Assembly: GCA_028753945.1 (NCBI GenBank)
Contig: JAPNXP010000010.1
Coordinates: forward strand, 685,042-749,041
Source: Hexactinellida sp. DTS-2022
Lineage: Eukaryota; Porifera; Hexactinellida
Direction of reading: 5' to 3'
Length of the DNA stretch: 64,000 nucleotides
A program made the position numbers and the translations under genes. The notes under the pieces are model-generated. The model saw only the letters and a list, made by a program, of their open reading frames with translations, was not told the origin of the DNA and searched no databases. Below are positions 1 through 12,084 of the stretch, piece by piece (within the stretch, counting starts at the first letter, position 1; the number at the start of each line of letters is the position of its first letter).

Positions 1-97
1 CATAATATAAACAACAATTGAATATACATATAGACCAATAAAATTCAACCTTACATTTGTGTTGTTGGACAATTTAATAGTCATACCTATTGCTATA

Positions 98-288
98 CAG
101 TCAGGTCTGCTTATTATGAACAAGATTTCGTCTGCTTAATGTGAAGATTTCTTATTATGAACAAGCCTTATGGTCCAATTTAACAACTTACATAGGGTTG
201 TATTAAGTTGAGTTCGCTTATTATGAAGTCTCTCTATTATGAACACATTTTTGGTCCCTTGAATGTTCATAATAAAAGAACCTTACTG
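98..288. repeat. TA-flanked MITE, family G (CAGTCAGG... ends)
   Basis: The unit starts CAGTCAGGTCTGCTTATTATG and ends in AAGAACCTTACTG, with TA on both sides, so it looks like a non-autonomous pogo/Tc1-mariner type element. The word TTATTATGAA recurs in both orientations inside it. A partial relative lies at about 33083-33160. No coding potential is seen. Confidence 0.7.
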
Positions 289-486
289 TACATGTATATA
301 GATCGGGTTGACATATTTTGCCAACTTCACTCATAATTTACATACAAAATCCAAACCTGTTATCAACTATACGTATGCCACTTAAAAAACGTTCGCGTGT
401 TGGTAATGATTGTAAACAAACGCCCAATACAGCGAGAAAGCGAATAAAACGTGAAAATGAAACTTACCACCAAATACAAAGCGTAG

Positions 487-535
487 TAAACTAGCAGAAA
501 AACGCCGCCCGGAGGGCGGCTTTTCGGCTAGTTTA
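487..535. repeat. GC-rich hairpin palindrome
   Basis: TAAACTAGC and GCTAGTTTA bracket GAAAA/TTTTC and a perfect 7-bp GC stem (GCCGCCC, loop GGA, GGGCGGC). It is a strong isolated hairpin in AT-rich DNA. It resembles a bacterial intrinsic terminator in form, but the eukaryotic context makes that role unlikely. Confidence 0.75.
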
Positions 536-574
536 TAATAAAGTAGACTGTATAATATTACACATCAAATATAT

Positions 575-875
575 ACTAACCGGCCAAAAGTATTTGAACA
601 ACTATAATTTTTTATTCATACATTCAAGCTTCTAGCAAGATAATAACATTGTAAATGTTAAACATGGATGTTGACATGAAACGATCTGGAACAAAATTCC
701 TGTTGTTCAAATACTTTTGGTCGCTAGTGTTATGTAAATTCAAAAATAATGTTATATTTTAATACTATACTTAACATCGTTCATGTTGAAGCAACTACAA
801 ATGTTATTATCCTGCTAGAAGCTTGAATGTATGAATAATACAAATTGTGGTTCAAATACTTTTGGCAGGTTAGTG
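575..875. repeat. Palindromic mariner-like MITE with nested terminal repeat
   Basis: The outer arms CACTAACCNGCCAAAAGTATT (left at 575, right complement ending at 875) continue inverted for about 75 bp through CATTCAAGCTTCTAGC. An additional inverted end at about 695-727 suggests two insertions of one family or an internal rearrangement. Related copies lie at about 4150-4460 and 7105-7275. Confidence 0.7.
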
Positions 876-2539
876 CATTAGCAATGACTCCCAACTAACC
901 CATGTATTAGAATTGTTCTAACATGTTATAACCAGCATTAAAGGAGCGTACGATAAAGAGCGGGACTCCAGGTATACTCTTCATTTTACGAGTGCACACT
1001 GGAATGCAGAAATCGTTGAATTTCTACTTTAAATTAAAATCAACTATTTAGCCAACGAATTAACTATTTCGTGCAAATTCCTATCTGACATTTTATAGGA
1101 TACACAATGAATCATCCCGTACATAAATAATAAAAAATGAGAATAATACTAGATTCTGATACTAGATAGAAAAAGAGTGCATATTGAGCGCTTTCCTTTT
1201 AAAATTAGAATCGGAAAAGGGAGTTCGCTCCAAAATTGAGGAGCACTTAATGATGTCCAAAACTAATTAATATACAATTAGACTTATCGGGTCATGATTT
1301 TCTGACCCAGTGACCCGCTTTATCTAGTAATCTTTTTTTATGGTTTAATTATGAATTTTTCTTTATCTTGTGCAATCTTAATGCTGATAGCGATAGGTTA
1401 ATTATTAAACTAAACTGAACTATAATGTAAGAAATTTCGTAGATACTTAAAAGAATGATTTCTAAGAATACGTATGAATAGTATACTCAAGAAATGTATA
1501 AAGATATTGTATTGACCAATATATTAACCATTATATACGTACACTGTAAAACTGTATAAGTTCTAAACTGAGTCATGTAATAACTAAATGACCCGGTAAT
1601 TTAGTGAATATATATAGTGAGTCAGTGACCCATTTGACCCGGTCAAAGCAAGTCTGATATTTTAATCCATGAGTGATCTGTCGGGTATTACAGAGACTAA
1701 ATAGCAAGTCTTATTCAGAATCTGAATAACTAACAACAATATTATATGTTAAACTATGTTAAGGTACTACAATTTCACAATAATGAGTTTGAATAACTAA
1801 ACTCCGTTTTTATTATTTAATTGGTACAATTAATACAAAATAGATTGCTCAAGTAAGTGGTTGTGTTCTTAGAAATAGTATAGTTAACATACCAACTATT
1901 ATTACGATTTATTAATTATAGTGTGGAATTTGCTTACGAACCAGAAACCTACAAAAATGGTTAATCTACGTCAGAAAGCTAAGCTAATCAAAAGAATATG
2001 GAATAAACAACAGCTGATTAATCAATGATACACTTGGAATTTCCACAATTATTGAAAAAAATGGACACAGTAGTTAATCGAAATACAAAGTTAACCTATT
2101 TTGAACGACTCTGCATACCTAATCTGAACTTATTTCCGAAACTGACTGGCCTAGCCATTAATTACCCTTACAGGTGGCATCTTACCTACACCAACTTATG
2201 TTAATTCAGTTATTTTTTAATTGAACTGAAATTACTGTAAATCACTTAATTTATACCAAATATCAACCTGACTTATTAGTAGTTATTACCAACACCAATT
2301 TATATTAATTCAGTGATTTTTCAAATTTAACTGAAAGTAGTCCAGAAGACTTAATTCATACCGAAACAATCTACATAAAATGAATTGAAATGTTACAAAT
2401 AAATTTTCCAGGATTTTAACATTCGAAATAAAAACGTTGACAAGCCTACTCGTTTGTATTGTCACGAATTGTCTTTGACAGAGTTCTTAAATTTATTAGA
2501 TAAATAATACGTGAATTCTCAAACGCATCAAGTATAATA
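876..2539. other. AT-rich intergenic DNA, no gene seen
   Basis: No supported coding region. Weak inverted ends (AGACTT...GGGTCA) at about 1280 and 1656 may bound an old foldback element of about 380 bp rich in GGGTCA/TGACCC words. A diverged direct duplication of about 80 bp (AACACCAATTTATATTAATTC and its copy) lies at about 2191-2372. Confidence 0.5.
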
Positions 2540-2641
2540 CAGTATACTCCGCTTAATAGAGCCACCGGTTAATAGATTTCTCCGCTTAATCGAGTCAAAC
2601 TACTCTCGGATCAAAGTGACCCTATTAAGCGGAAACAACTG
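2540..2641. repeat. MITE family B (CCGCTTAATAGAGCCACCGG)
   Basis: It is TA-flanked, starting CAGTATACTCCGCTTAATAG and ending GGAAACAACTG. It is a short member of the family also found at 29000-29180, 33976-34142 and 35396-35578, whose consensus ends are CAGTCGACTCCGCTTAATAG. Confidence 0.75.
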
Positions 2642-3417
2642 TGCGTACATATCTACAATTTAAAAAATAAGCAATTAAGAATGTGGAAAAGTCAAATGCA
2701 TGAAAGGGGAAAAAAAATATTACCGGAAATATGTAGCCGTCACGATTTATCGAATAAGTGCATTATTTTCCACAAAAGATTATATTTATCAGCAACTCCC
2801 TAGCATTTTGTCGAGTTGGCAGGTATTTTGACTGTAACATTAATATACAGTTAGGGTTATGAAATTAGTTATGGTTAACTATGTAATTCTGAAAACATTT
2901 AATTGATATATACATAGGCTAGTAGACAAGTTATTGCTATCATCGGCTGCAGAAATATGTACTAACCAGCTGGATAAGGGGAAGCATTGAAATATATTAC
3001 ATATTGCATGTATACTCTATACGTATAATTATAATATTTTAAAAGTACTAGTACCTATATAAGGCTATAAGTGATTACACTAATATATGCAATTATTATT
3101 AATATCCATAAAAAATCATTACAGGGCCGTAGGAGCAGGTGCGGCCTAGGCCTCACCAATTTTTTAGGTAACCACATACTAAATATTCGGGCACCACATT
3201 AAGTCATCCATAACCATAGGTGCGTCATTAATGGCACAAGTGCGGCATAGGTGAGTAACTTCAAACAGAGAGTAAAAGAGTGTTCTTATCATAACTTAAA
3301 TATAAAGGACAAAAGACTCATGTGTGTTTTAGTCAACAACATGACGTGACTTTGCCGCACCAATAATAATTGGCTTGTTACGGGCCTAGCCTGCATTAGT
3401 TATATATAAAATAAGGG

Positions 3418-3590
3418 AATGCTTATATAGAGCTGAGCTGTAGTAGAGTTCAGATTTTTTCCCATACTAAAAGCCCAAGGCTTACTTTCTAAAGGTCAAT
3501 TTCAAAGCCTGGGAAAACTGACCTTTCTCAGTGCCTGAATACACATACTGAAAAACTGAACTCTACTAGAGCTGAGCTCTATATAAGTTA
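3418..3590. repeat. Foldback insertion in copy A
   Basis: The inverted arms TATAGAGCTGAGCTGTAGTA (left) and CTACTAGAGCTGAGCTCTAT (right) enclose a second, weaker inverted pair around AAAGCC. The equivalent site in copy B (about 6680-6750) lacks it, so the unit was gained by A or lost by B. Confidence 0.65.
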
Positions 3591-3640
3591 TTTGATAAAA
3601 TAAATACTTGCATTGAAGAAATTTTTTGAGAAATAGTATA

Positions 3641-3740
3641 CAGTAAAACCTCCCAAAGCGGCACCTCCGAGTAGCGGCAACCTCCGAGAAGCGGCACAAA
3701 ATCATTCTTCCGATGGGTGCCGCTTTGGGAGGTTTACCTG
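3641..3740. repeat. MITE family F (CAGTAAAACCTCCCAAAGCG)
   Basis: This is a 100-bp TA-flanked palindrome starting CAGTAAAACCTCCCAAAGCG and ending CCGCTTTGGGAGGTTTACCTG. It is absent from duplication copy B. The GCGGCA word repeats inside. It is consistent with a pogo-like MITE. Confidence 0.8.
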
Positions 3741-5399
3741 TAATAAATTATTAACATATTTGCAATTCGATTAACTGCAATCCAATGTTTATAAATATAC
3801 GTTCTCATACTTAATTTGATAAGACAATGCTCTTTATTAGAGAAAAGTAACTTATATCTGACGCATTCCTGTGCAGAATAAACACTTCGACATTATCAGA
3901 ATTTATAATGCAATCACTAGTATGTTAAAACTTAAAAGTATTTATCAAACAATTAACCGAGTCAACTTTAGACTGAATATAGGATACAAAAGAAATGCGA
4001 GCTTGCGTATAAAATATAGGATTTCCAAATATTGCATTGAAACTAAAAAATGTTACAAATGTCTGTGATATCGTAATTGAAATTTCTTAGTAGTCAAAAT
4101 TACAATACTAAATGGACTGTAATACTAACAGTTATATTAGCTGGATACACCCAACGTCCAAAAGTATTTGAACAACAATAATTTGTATTTATACATTCAA
4201 GCTTCTAGCGGGTATAATACCATTATATTTGAATTTACATTTTTATGAAGGTAGGTTAATTAACCTTTCGTTGCACACGGGGTAAAAGGTATAAATAGAA
4301 AAATCCCATTTTCACTTTCAGTTTCAATTGAAAGTTAATTAACTTTCAGTTTCAATTCAATTTACCTAGTCGTCGAAGGGTTTAAAATAGCCGTTAATAC
4401 ACTACACGAAGTATATTGTGTCTGAAATAAAATTCCTGTTGTTCAAACCTATTGGTTGGTTAGTGTATGTGTGTGATCTCGTAAGAGAATCCTATGTAAT
4501 AAATATTCGATTGAGCATATGAGATTCCAAATAAATGTTATCGTACTCGTCTCCCACATACATATTAATAATAGCAAATTGAAATCAGCTGTGTAACATG
4601 TGCGGAGGACAACAAATGAATTATCGATATCAAAACAACTACTGTACATATCAATATAATAAACGAGAAATAAATTTATTATATAACAGCTGAAAAGCTG
4701 TGTATGTCTCCATCTTGATGGAAATTACTAAATTTCAAAAAATGTTGTATGATCTGATAAATTAAATAGTGCAGGCTAATACAAGCGTTAATATCTAATA
4801 CTATTAGTCTTTTGTTAACTTTTGTTTAGTACAAATTAACAAAAATATCACTTCCGGCTTGTACGTACATCAGAGAATTGAATTTATGGTTAATTAAAGA
4901 AATGGTCAAATAAATCAAGAAGTCGTTTCCAAACGTATATTTGTCTACTTCATTTTGGACAACAACATGCTTTTTAAATTATCACCTGAACTAGCTAATT
5001 AATAGCTAACTTGGGTCTAAACTGTTTGTAATATGTTAAATTAATGTAACTTTAACAAAAAACAAATTCACTATACTAATTTGAGTCTTGAATTTGATTT
5101 AATGCTTAGTCATCAAAACGAACGAATAGTCGTGTAATTATAATATCCCTGAAAATTCAAGTCAGCAATATGACTATTATAATGGGGCGTCCAATGCTGT
5201 TTGTGAGCTATATTGAAGTACTGTTATAGGAGTAATGAGAAATAATGGAATGTTTAGACGCCCACTCTGAATATATAATCTATATTATTAAATCTCGATT
5301 GTTGTGTGTTTGTGTGTGTGTGTTTGTTTGTCCGGATTGTATTAATGTGATGGGGGAGTAGAAACCGCATGTATAACAGAGATATAAACTAACTTCCAA

Positions 5400-5845
5400 A
5401 TGTTATAATATGTAAACAAATGTTATAATAGGTAAACAAGTATGCTGAACACGAATTTCGCATTTATAAATTTCTAATATGAATACGTATTTGTTGTTGT
5501 TGTTTACACAAAATAGGTAAACAAATTAATGAAAATTCAAAATCAACCTAGAAGTTAGCTTCCAACGGGTATTATAGGTAAACAAGTATGCCAAACACGA
5601 ATTTCGCGTTTATAAATTTCTCATATTAATATTTGTTGTTGTTGTTTACACAAAATAGATAAACAAATTAATGAAAATTCAAAATCAACCTAGAAGTTAG
5701 CTTCCAACGGGTATTATAGGTAAACAAGTATGCTGAACACGAATTTCGCATTTATAAAATTCTAATATGAGTATTTGTATTTGTTGTTGTTGTTGTTGTT
5801 TACACAAATAGGTCAACAAATTAATGAAAATTCAAAATCATAACT
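5400..5845. repeat. ~135-bp tandem repeat, three units
   Basis: Units contain GGTAAACAAGTATGCTGAAC, ACGAATTTCGCATTTATAAA, a TTGTTGTTG run and AACCTAGAAGTTAGCTTCCA. The same array lies in copy B at about 8170-8560, and single diverged units lie at about 32390-32560, 32755-32830 and (inverted) 58560-58660. These units usually stand next to the CTTCGGTCTCGGTCGC hairpin cluster, so the two probably belong to one mobile element. Confidence 0.75.
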
Positions 5846-5867
5846 TCCCTTTTTACCATTTCCATGG

Positions 5868-5966
5868 TAGAAAGTGTGAGGAGTAAGGCCGCACAGCGGC
5901 CGTTAACTTGAGGTGCGTAGCACTGATCTGTCGCAAAGCGACCGAGACCGAAGGGCTCGTATTATA
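5868..5966. repeat. Hairpin-cluster repeat (copy 1)
   Basis: A series of short GC hairpins (GGCCGCACAGCGGCC, GTCGCAAAGCGAC) ends in CGAGACCGAAGGGCTCG. The same cluster occurs at about 8640-8735, 13940-14135, 18063-18192, 18733-18862, 32858-32972 and 58508-58560 in both orientations. Confidence 0.75.
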
Positions 5967-5968
5967 TA

Positions 5969-6125
5969 AAGTAGAACCTCGTTAGTACGACCATCAGGGG
6001 ACCATCAAAACACGTTAGCCTTATCCTGCATTTGTATAAACCAATACCATTTGTAATGAAAAGGCTTTGAAGGTGACTCAAATAATGTTTGTATTAACCG
6101 TGTTCGTATTAACGAGGTTCTACTG
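5969..6125. repeat. MITE family A (AGTAGAACCTCGTTAGTACG)
   Basis: The terminal inverted repeats are AGTAGAACCTCGTTAGTACG and CGTATTAACGAGGTTCTACT. It is the same family as 10970-11130, 22236-22395, 23005-23145, 29537-29717 and 34572-34745. It lies exactly between the two segmental duplication copies. Confidence 0.8.
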
Positions 6126-6271
6126 GGTTGGAATTTAAATATGGTTAGTATACGGAATATTATTTAATGAATGGGATTGCGATATAAGTTATATATTTTT
6201 TGTAACTAACAACGTATTTTTATAGCTTCACGTATTTCGTACAATACCTAAAAATATGTGATACTCGTTAG

Positions 6272-8735
6272 GAAATTAGTTAGAGTGGTTAACTATGTAA
6301 TTCTGTTTAATGAACATATTCATAGGCTAATAGACAAGTTATTGCTACCATCAGGTGCAGAAATATGTACTAATCAGCTGGATAAGGGGAAGCATTGAAA
6401 TATATGTATTACATATTGCATGTAGAGTCCATACGTATAATTATAATATTAAAATTACCTATCTATATATAAGGCTATAAGTGATTACAATAATATATGC
6501 ACTTATTATTAATATCCATAATAAAATCATTACAGGGTCGTAGGAGCAGGTGGGCAGTTGCGGCCTAGGCCTCACCAATTATTTAGGTAACCACATACTA
6601 AAATATTCGGGCACCACATTTAAGTCACCCATAACCATAGGTGCGTCATTAATGGCACAAGTGCGGTATAGTAGTACTAGCTACAGAAGAGTAAGAGTGT
6701 ATAAAGGACAAAAGTAATGTGTGGTTTAGTCAATAACGTTCTAATACTAAATTTGATAAGACAATGCTCTTTATTAAAGAAAAGTAATATATATGTGACG
6801 CATTCCTGTGCAGACAAACACTTCGACATTATCAGAATTTATAAAGTAATCAATTATATAATTTATTAATTAATTAACACTAGTATGTCAAAAGTATATA
6901 TCAAACAATTAACCGATTCAACTTTAGACTGAATATTGGATACAAAAGAAATGCGAGCTTGCGGGTTAAATATAGGATTTCCAAATATGGCATTGAAACT
7001 AAAAAAATTTACAACTGTCTGTGATAGCGAAATTGAAACTCCTTAGTAGTAGTCAAAATTACAATAGAAAGACTAATACAGTTATAATAGCTGTGCATAC
7101 CAAACGTCCAAAAGTATTTGAACAACAATAATTTGTATTCATACATTCAAACTTCTAGCGGGATAATACCATTATATTTGAATTTACATTTTATGGCGGT
7201 AGGTTAAATAGCCGTTAATACACGAAGCATATTGTGTCTGAAATAAAATTCCTGGAGTTCAAATCTATTGGTTGGTTACTAACTTAGTGTATGTGTGTGA
7301 TCTCGTAAGAGAATCCTATGTAATAAATATTCGATTCAGAGGCATATGGTATTCCAAATAAATGTTATCGTACTCGTCTCCCACATACATATTAATAATA
7401 GCAAATTGATATCAGCTGTGTAACATGTGCGGAGTACAACAAATGAATTATCGATATCAAAACAACTACTGTACATATCAATATAATAAACGAGAAATAA
7501 ATTTATTATATAACAACTGAAAAGCTGTGTATGTCTCCTTCTTGATTGGAAATTACTAAATTTCAAAAAATGTTGGTATGATCTGATAAATTAAATAGTG
7601 CAGGCTAATACAAGTGTTAATATCTAATACTATTAGTCTTTTGTTAACTTTTGTTTAGTACAAATTAACAAAATATCACTTCCGGGTTAATTAAAGAAAT
7701 GGTCAAATATATCAAGAAGTCGTTTCCAAACGTATATTTATCTACTTTATTTTGGACAACAACATGCTTTTTAAATTATCACCTGAACTAGCTAATTAAT
7801 AGCTAACTTGGGTCTAAACTGTTTGTAATATGTTAAATTAATGTAACTTTAACAAAAAACAAATTCACTATACTAATTTGAGTCTTGAATTTGATTAATG
7901 CTTAGTCATCAAAACGAACGAATAGTCGTGTAATTATAATATCCCTGAAAATTCAAGTCAGCAATATGACTATTATAATGGGGCGTCCAATGCTGTTTGT
8001 GAGCTATATTGAAGTACTGTTATAGGAGTAATGAGAAATAATGGAATGTTTAGACGCCCACTCTGAATATATAATCTATATTATTAAATCTCGATTGTTG
8101 TGTGTTTTGTGTGTGTGTGTTTGTTTGTCCGGATTGTATTAATGTGATGGGGGAGTAGAAACTGCATTTATAACAGAGATATAAACTAACTTCCAAATGT
8201 TATAATATGTAAACAAATGTTATAATAGGTAAACAAGTATGCTGAACACGAATTTCGCATTTATAAAATTTCTAATATGAATATTTGTTGTTGTTGTTTA
8301 CACAAAATAGGTAAACAAATTAATGAAAATTCAAAATCAACCTAGAAGTTATCTTCCAACGGGTATTATAGATAAACAAGTATGCCGAACACGAATTTCG
8401 CGTTTATAAATTTATAATATAAATGTTTGTTGTTGTTGTTTACACAAAATAGGTAAACAAATTAATGAAAATTCAAAATCAACCTAGAAGTTATCTTCCA
8501 ACGGATATTATAGGTAAACAAGTATGCTGAACACGAATTTCGCATTTATAAATTTAGAATATGAAAAACAAGTTTTAAAAATGGAAATCTTATATAGAGA
8601 TCTATATAACGTCCCTTTCTACCATTTTCCATAGCAGAAAGGGTGAGGAGTAAGGCCGTAAAGCGGCCGTTAACTTGAGGTGCGTAGCACCGATCTGTCG
8701 CAAAGCGACCGAGACCGAAGGGCTCGTATAATTAT
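6272..8735. repeat. Tandem segmental duplication, copy B
   Basis: It matches copy A (2861-5968) through its length, including the GGGCGTCCAATGCTGTTTGT block, the 135-bp tandem units and the terminal hairpin cluster. It lacks the two insertions of copy A and has small indels throughout. Confidence 0.85.
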
Positions 8736-9600
8736 ATATTAAAGTTAATTTGGTAAGGGAAAATGAGAGAACAAGTTACTAAGCTAAGATATAGATAAGT
8801 AAATTACAGTACTTTTACTAATTATGATAATAATTGAACACGTGAAATACTTAAAATGCATACATATCTTCCAGTCAGACTGAGAATTCAAATCTACGTA
8901 TAGCTATGGTTATATTGATTTATTAATGAGAAGTTTAAAGGTTAATTGGATACAACAATCAATAATTCAAGAATTGGAAAGATATTTTTACATACATTAA
9001 TCCCAATTAAAGGTTTAATTGATAACAAGATTAAACGAAATAGTAGTCGCTATAAGAGACAAGTTAATCTAGTCCGATGAATCATCATATCTAATTATTA
9101 ATTTGATATAACAGGGTGTCAAAATGGGCATGAGTTTGTGTATTTTTATAGTCATTGATCCGAAAATTGTAATTCAACAGTTGTTTCGTTGTTTCTTAAG
9201 TGAATTGTAGCCCCTTGTTTCCATTAAAAAATTTAATAAGCTAACGTGAGAAAGTAATACTACAAGCCTACTGAAGATCAGTAATTATTAAATTTAGTTT
9301 AATAAATTATTACAAATATGACTGACTCGGGGTCTATAGAATGAGTCTACCAAAAATGTCATTAAGCGGAAAAAATAACATAGGTAATTATATAATTGAA
9401 ATTAACAAAATGTGTACAAAACATCGGTTACTCGTTTGAATGTGATATTAATGCACTCTAATTCGCATCGTTATATTACTTTAAACACTGATTTAAGACA
9501 AATTTGAGTTTCAATGTTATTTGAATGTAGTTCATTCCTTGGGTTCATTGGAGTGGGTATATTAATTTAACCTGGCGAATCAATTTAGCAATATAAATAC
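8736..9600. other. Intergenic DNA upstream of the EMI-EGF gene
   Basis: AT-rich with no open frame of interest and no repeat I recognise. It probably includes the distal promoter of the gene at 9665. Confidence 0.5.
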
Positions 9601-9610
9601 AACTTACAGC

Positions 9611-9618
9611 TATATAAG
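9611..9618 (+). promoter_or_regulatory. TATA box of the EMI-EGF gene
   Basis: TATATAAG lies 54 bp before the ATG at 9665. This spacing would put transcription start near 9640 and give a 5' leader of about 25 bases. Inferred from position and sequence only. Confidence 0.5.
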
Positions 9619-9664
9619 AACATATAAGAAAGCTTTAACTATCAACATAATCTATTTAAACTAA

Positions 9665-10705
9665 ATGGAGTTTATACGAGTATTATTATTTTTAGTATTA
9701 CTGATATCTTCTATTCTAGAAGTTCAACTTGAAATTCTCAAAGATAAAGAATGCCTTTGTGATGTTAAATACACACATGTGGGATTCATTTCGTTTACAC
9801 GTTTAGTCCCAACAATAACGCGTATTCATTACAAGCATAGTTGCCTGGATTTCACACAGTTTTTTTTATGTGATGCAGTACGCGTTGTAAGAACACAGAA
9901 ATCAATTAAAGTTTACAAGAAAAAATATTTCCTAGCAGTTAAACAGGTTCCCTGCTGTTGCGCAGGTTATGAAGAAACTGAATCGGAGAAATGCCAGCCC
10001 CAGTGTACAGATTCTTGCCAGAAAGGGGGGACGTGTATAGGGCCAGACAACTGCTCATGTCCACAGGGCTGGACAGGGCACGACTGTAGCACAGATGTAA
10101 ATGAGTGCAGTACAAACACATCGCTTTGTCAACAGAATTGTGAAAATACCGAAGGCTCTTATCAATGTAGCTGTAATCCAGGCTACTACACAGACCCAAG
10201 CAACAGCAATAACTGCCTTCCACACACTATACGCCTAAATAAATTCCGTGTCAAGGTACAAGAATCGGGAGAGTTAAGAATAACTTGGAGAATAGGCGCA
10301 ACATTCGTATTGACTGAACTTTTGCAATCTCTGCAGCTCAATTACACTTATCCAACAGAATTTGGAGACAATGTAGTGAAAAGCATTACAATAGCTCCTA
10401 CAGACTCTCAAGTTTCAACGTCTATTATCTATCCAGGAACGCCCGTACAATTAAATCTTTACCTGATCTACAATCTTGACATGTTGCAAGAAAATCAACC
10501 AGAATTAACCGGCAAAACTCAGAGGCATTTCCGTCTCCCAGACCCCAGTATGGAAGAATGTTTGGATTATTACAATATACAACAACAGTACATTCAAACC
10601 ATGGAACAATTAAATGCTACTTACACACCAAATCCCTGTCCAGACGGGACACAATGTGTGGATCAATCAACGCCCCCCTATTTTTCCTGTGAAAATAGAC
10701 AATAA
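9665..10705 (+). CDS. Secreted EMI-EGF protein (EGFL7-like architecture)
   Basis: Single-exon gene of 346 residues. Residues 1-20 are a hydrophobic signal peptide after MEFIR. Residues 30-110 are a cysteine-poor module that closes with VPCCCAGYE, the pattern at the end of EMI domains. An EGF-like domain (about 114-141, CPQGWTGHDC) and a calcium-binding EGF domain (about 144-184, DVNEC, then CNPGYY) follow. The remaining 160 residues have no recognised fold, have N-glycosylation sites (NYT, NAT) and end in a small cysteine cluster. Order and size match EGFL7/8-type secreted matrix proteins of animals, but orthology is not claimed. There is no transmembrane segment. The ATG is the first in frame, just after a TATA box, and TAA ends the frame. 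Confidence 0.85.
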   Translation: MEFIRVLLFLVLLISSILEVQLEILKDKECLCDVKYTHVGFISFTRLVPTITRIHYKHSCLDFTQFFLCDAVRVVRTQKSIKVYKKKYFLAVKQVPCCCAGYEETESEKCQPQCTDSCQKGGTCIGPDNCSCPQGWTGHDCSTDVNECSTNTSLCQQNCENTEGSYQCSCNPGYYTDPSNSNNCLPHTIRLNKFRVKVQESGELRITWRIGATFVLTELLQSLQLNYTYPTEFGDNVVKSITIAPTDSQVSTSIIYPGTPVQLNLYLIYNLDMLQENQPELTGKTQRHFRLPDPSMEECLDYYNIQQQYIQTMEQLNATYTPNPCPDGTQCVDQSTPPYFSCENRQ

Positions 10706-10969
10706 ATCACTCAATATTGAATAGGTTGCTTTTCAACTTTAATATTTTCAACCTGTTAAAATTAGTTTCATTAAAATTAATAAATATAATTATCAATTCA
10801 AAATTAAGAATATCACCAGTATACTTCCTAAATTTATTAGAACGTTCCTTTGTGTATTCTGTCTTGGGCAGTACTTTTTAATCATAGAAAACGTGCTGAA
10901 ACAAGCAAATAGTGTCAATATTTTCAAGAAACTTTACTTCAACGACGCACCATAAAATTGTACCTGTTA

Positions 10970-11130
10970 CAGTAGAACCTCGTTAGCCAACGACGGTAAA
11001 AATTGTTCGCTTTATTAACCAGAATAATACTCATTGAATAGCCATTGTAGGTACCTGATTTTGTGGAACTGTTTGTTCGTCTTATCCGAAAATTCGTATC
11101 AACCGTGTTCGTATTTACGAGGTTCTACTG
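10970..11130. repeat. MITE family A, complete, TA-flanked
   Basis: This 161-bp unit runs from CAGTAGAACCTCGTTAG to CGAGGTTCTACTG, with TA immediately on both sides. It is the cleanest copy of the family in the window. Confidence 0.85.
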
Positions 11131-11730
11131 TAGTATATGTATACAGTGGTGTTGGCGTAATAGCAAGTCGCATTTTGCACGAAAAATTGCTTGCTAATAG
11201 GCAAACTTGCTATTAGACGAACATAATTAACACTAGCCAAGTGACCCGTCGCCTTGCGACGAATTAGTTTTCATAAACAGTTGGGATGCGACCCCCAATT
11301 ATAGCCTCTTACAATGCTACGGGTTGCAGCTTAGCTGTTAAATACTTCCCGATATACAATATTAGTCGCATAGAGCCATTCCCGAGCTTTCTAACCAAAC
11401 TGTATGGCACTCTTCCCTGCATATCCCTTCCTCCATGCTTCTGCCATCAGCGGTAGTTTTTATGCTTCCAGGTTTATGACGAAAAGGATTGCCTCGGGTC
11501 ACCAACGCGGGATCCGACCACGTTAATGTAAGCCCCTCGAGGGGCAACCATGTATTTTGAATTTTGCATTCGTTTTGCCTTGCAGACTTATTACATTGCA
11601 GGATTCAGGGTTGTTATCAATCCGGCCGGCAATGTGTGTGGGTGAACTGTCTGACTGGATTACGTTGCATGATGTAGTAAATGATTAAGTAAATTTAACA
11701 AATTGATTTATTTTAGGCACCGAAATTGGT

Positions 11731-11848
11731 AGTAACAATAGGATTAGTGTCCCAGTTAGCAGTAACCAATAGGATTAGTGTCCCAGTTAGCAGTAACCAA
11801 TAGGATTAGTGTCCCAGTTAGCAGTTAGCAGTAACCAATAGGATTAGA
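11731..11848. repeat. 31-bp minisatellite, about 4 units
   Basis: The unit is GGATTAGTGTCCCAGTTAGC followed by AGTAACCAATA. Three near-perfect copies are followed by a partly duplicated one. Confidence 0.9.
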
Positions 11849-12022
11849 CCTTTAACAATAGGCTTATATATGCACATTAGTACGTAAACACAAAATGCCG
11901 TGTAATTCTGGAACTAACACCTTTTAGTGGAACCCAGTAAATTTCCCGAGGTCTCCCTTGGAAGAACTTTCGATTGATATTTATTTGGTCAGGATCGGGT
12001 AATGTAGCAAAGAGTTACAGGG

Positions 12023-12084
12023 GCGGACGGACGGACAGACAGACAGACGGACGGACCAAGCTTTCTTAATAATATAGATTGCCG
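12023..12084 (-). repeat. (GTCY)n tract with TATATTATTAA end: HINE-like terminus
   Basis: Read on the minus strand, AATCTATATTATTAAG is followed by CTTGGTCCGTCCGTCTGTCT and more GTCY units. The same AATCTATATTATTAA start precedes TGTGTGTTTGTTTGTCC at about 5275 and 8077. GTCY tracts are a known mark of DINE-1/HINE elements. The assignment is inferred. Confidence 0.45.

Larger units (their letters stand above)
2861..5968. repeat. Tandem segmental duplication, copy A
   Basis: From GAAATTAGTTA at 2861 to the GAGACCGAAGGGCTCG hairpin tail at about 5968, the sequence matches 6272-8735 in the same order and orientation. Copy A is longer. It carries extra DNA at about 3345-3800 (two MITE-like units) and at about 4252-4385, both absent from copy B. 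Open frames inside both copies are short and are not supported as genes. Confidence 0.85.

Noticed and set aside
487..535. Bacterial rho-independent terminator
   Set aside because: Surrounding sequence is plainly eukaryotic and no upstream gene exists.
7336..7566. 76-codon frame repeated at 4449-4649
   Set aside because: Duplicated because it lies in the segmental duplication; the two copies differ by truncation and have no family resemblance.
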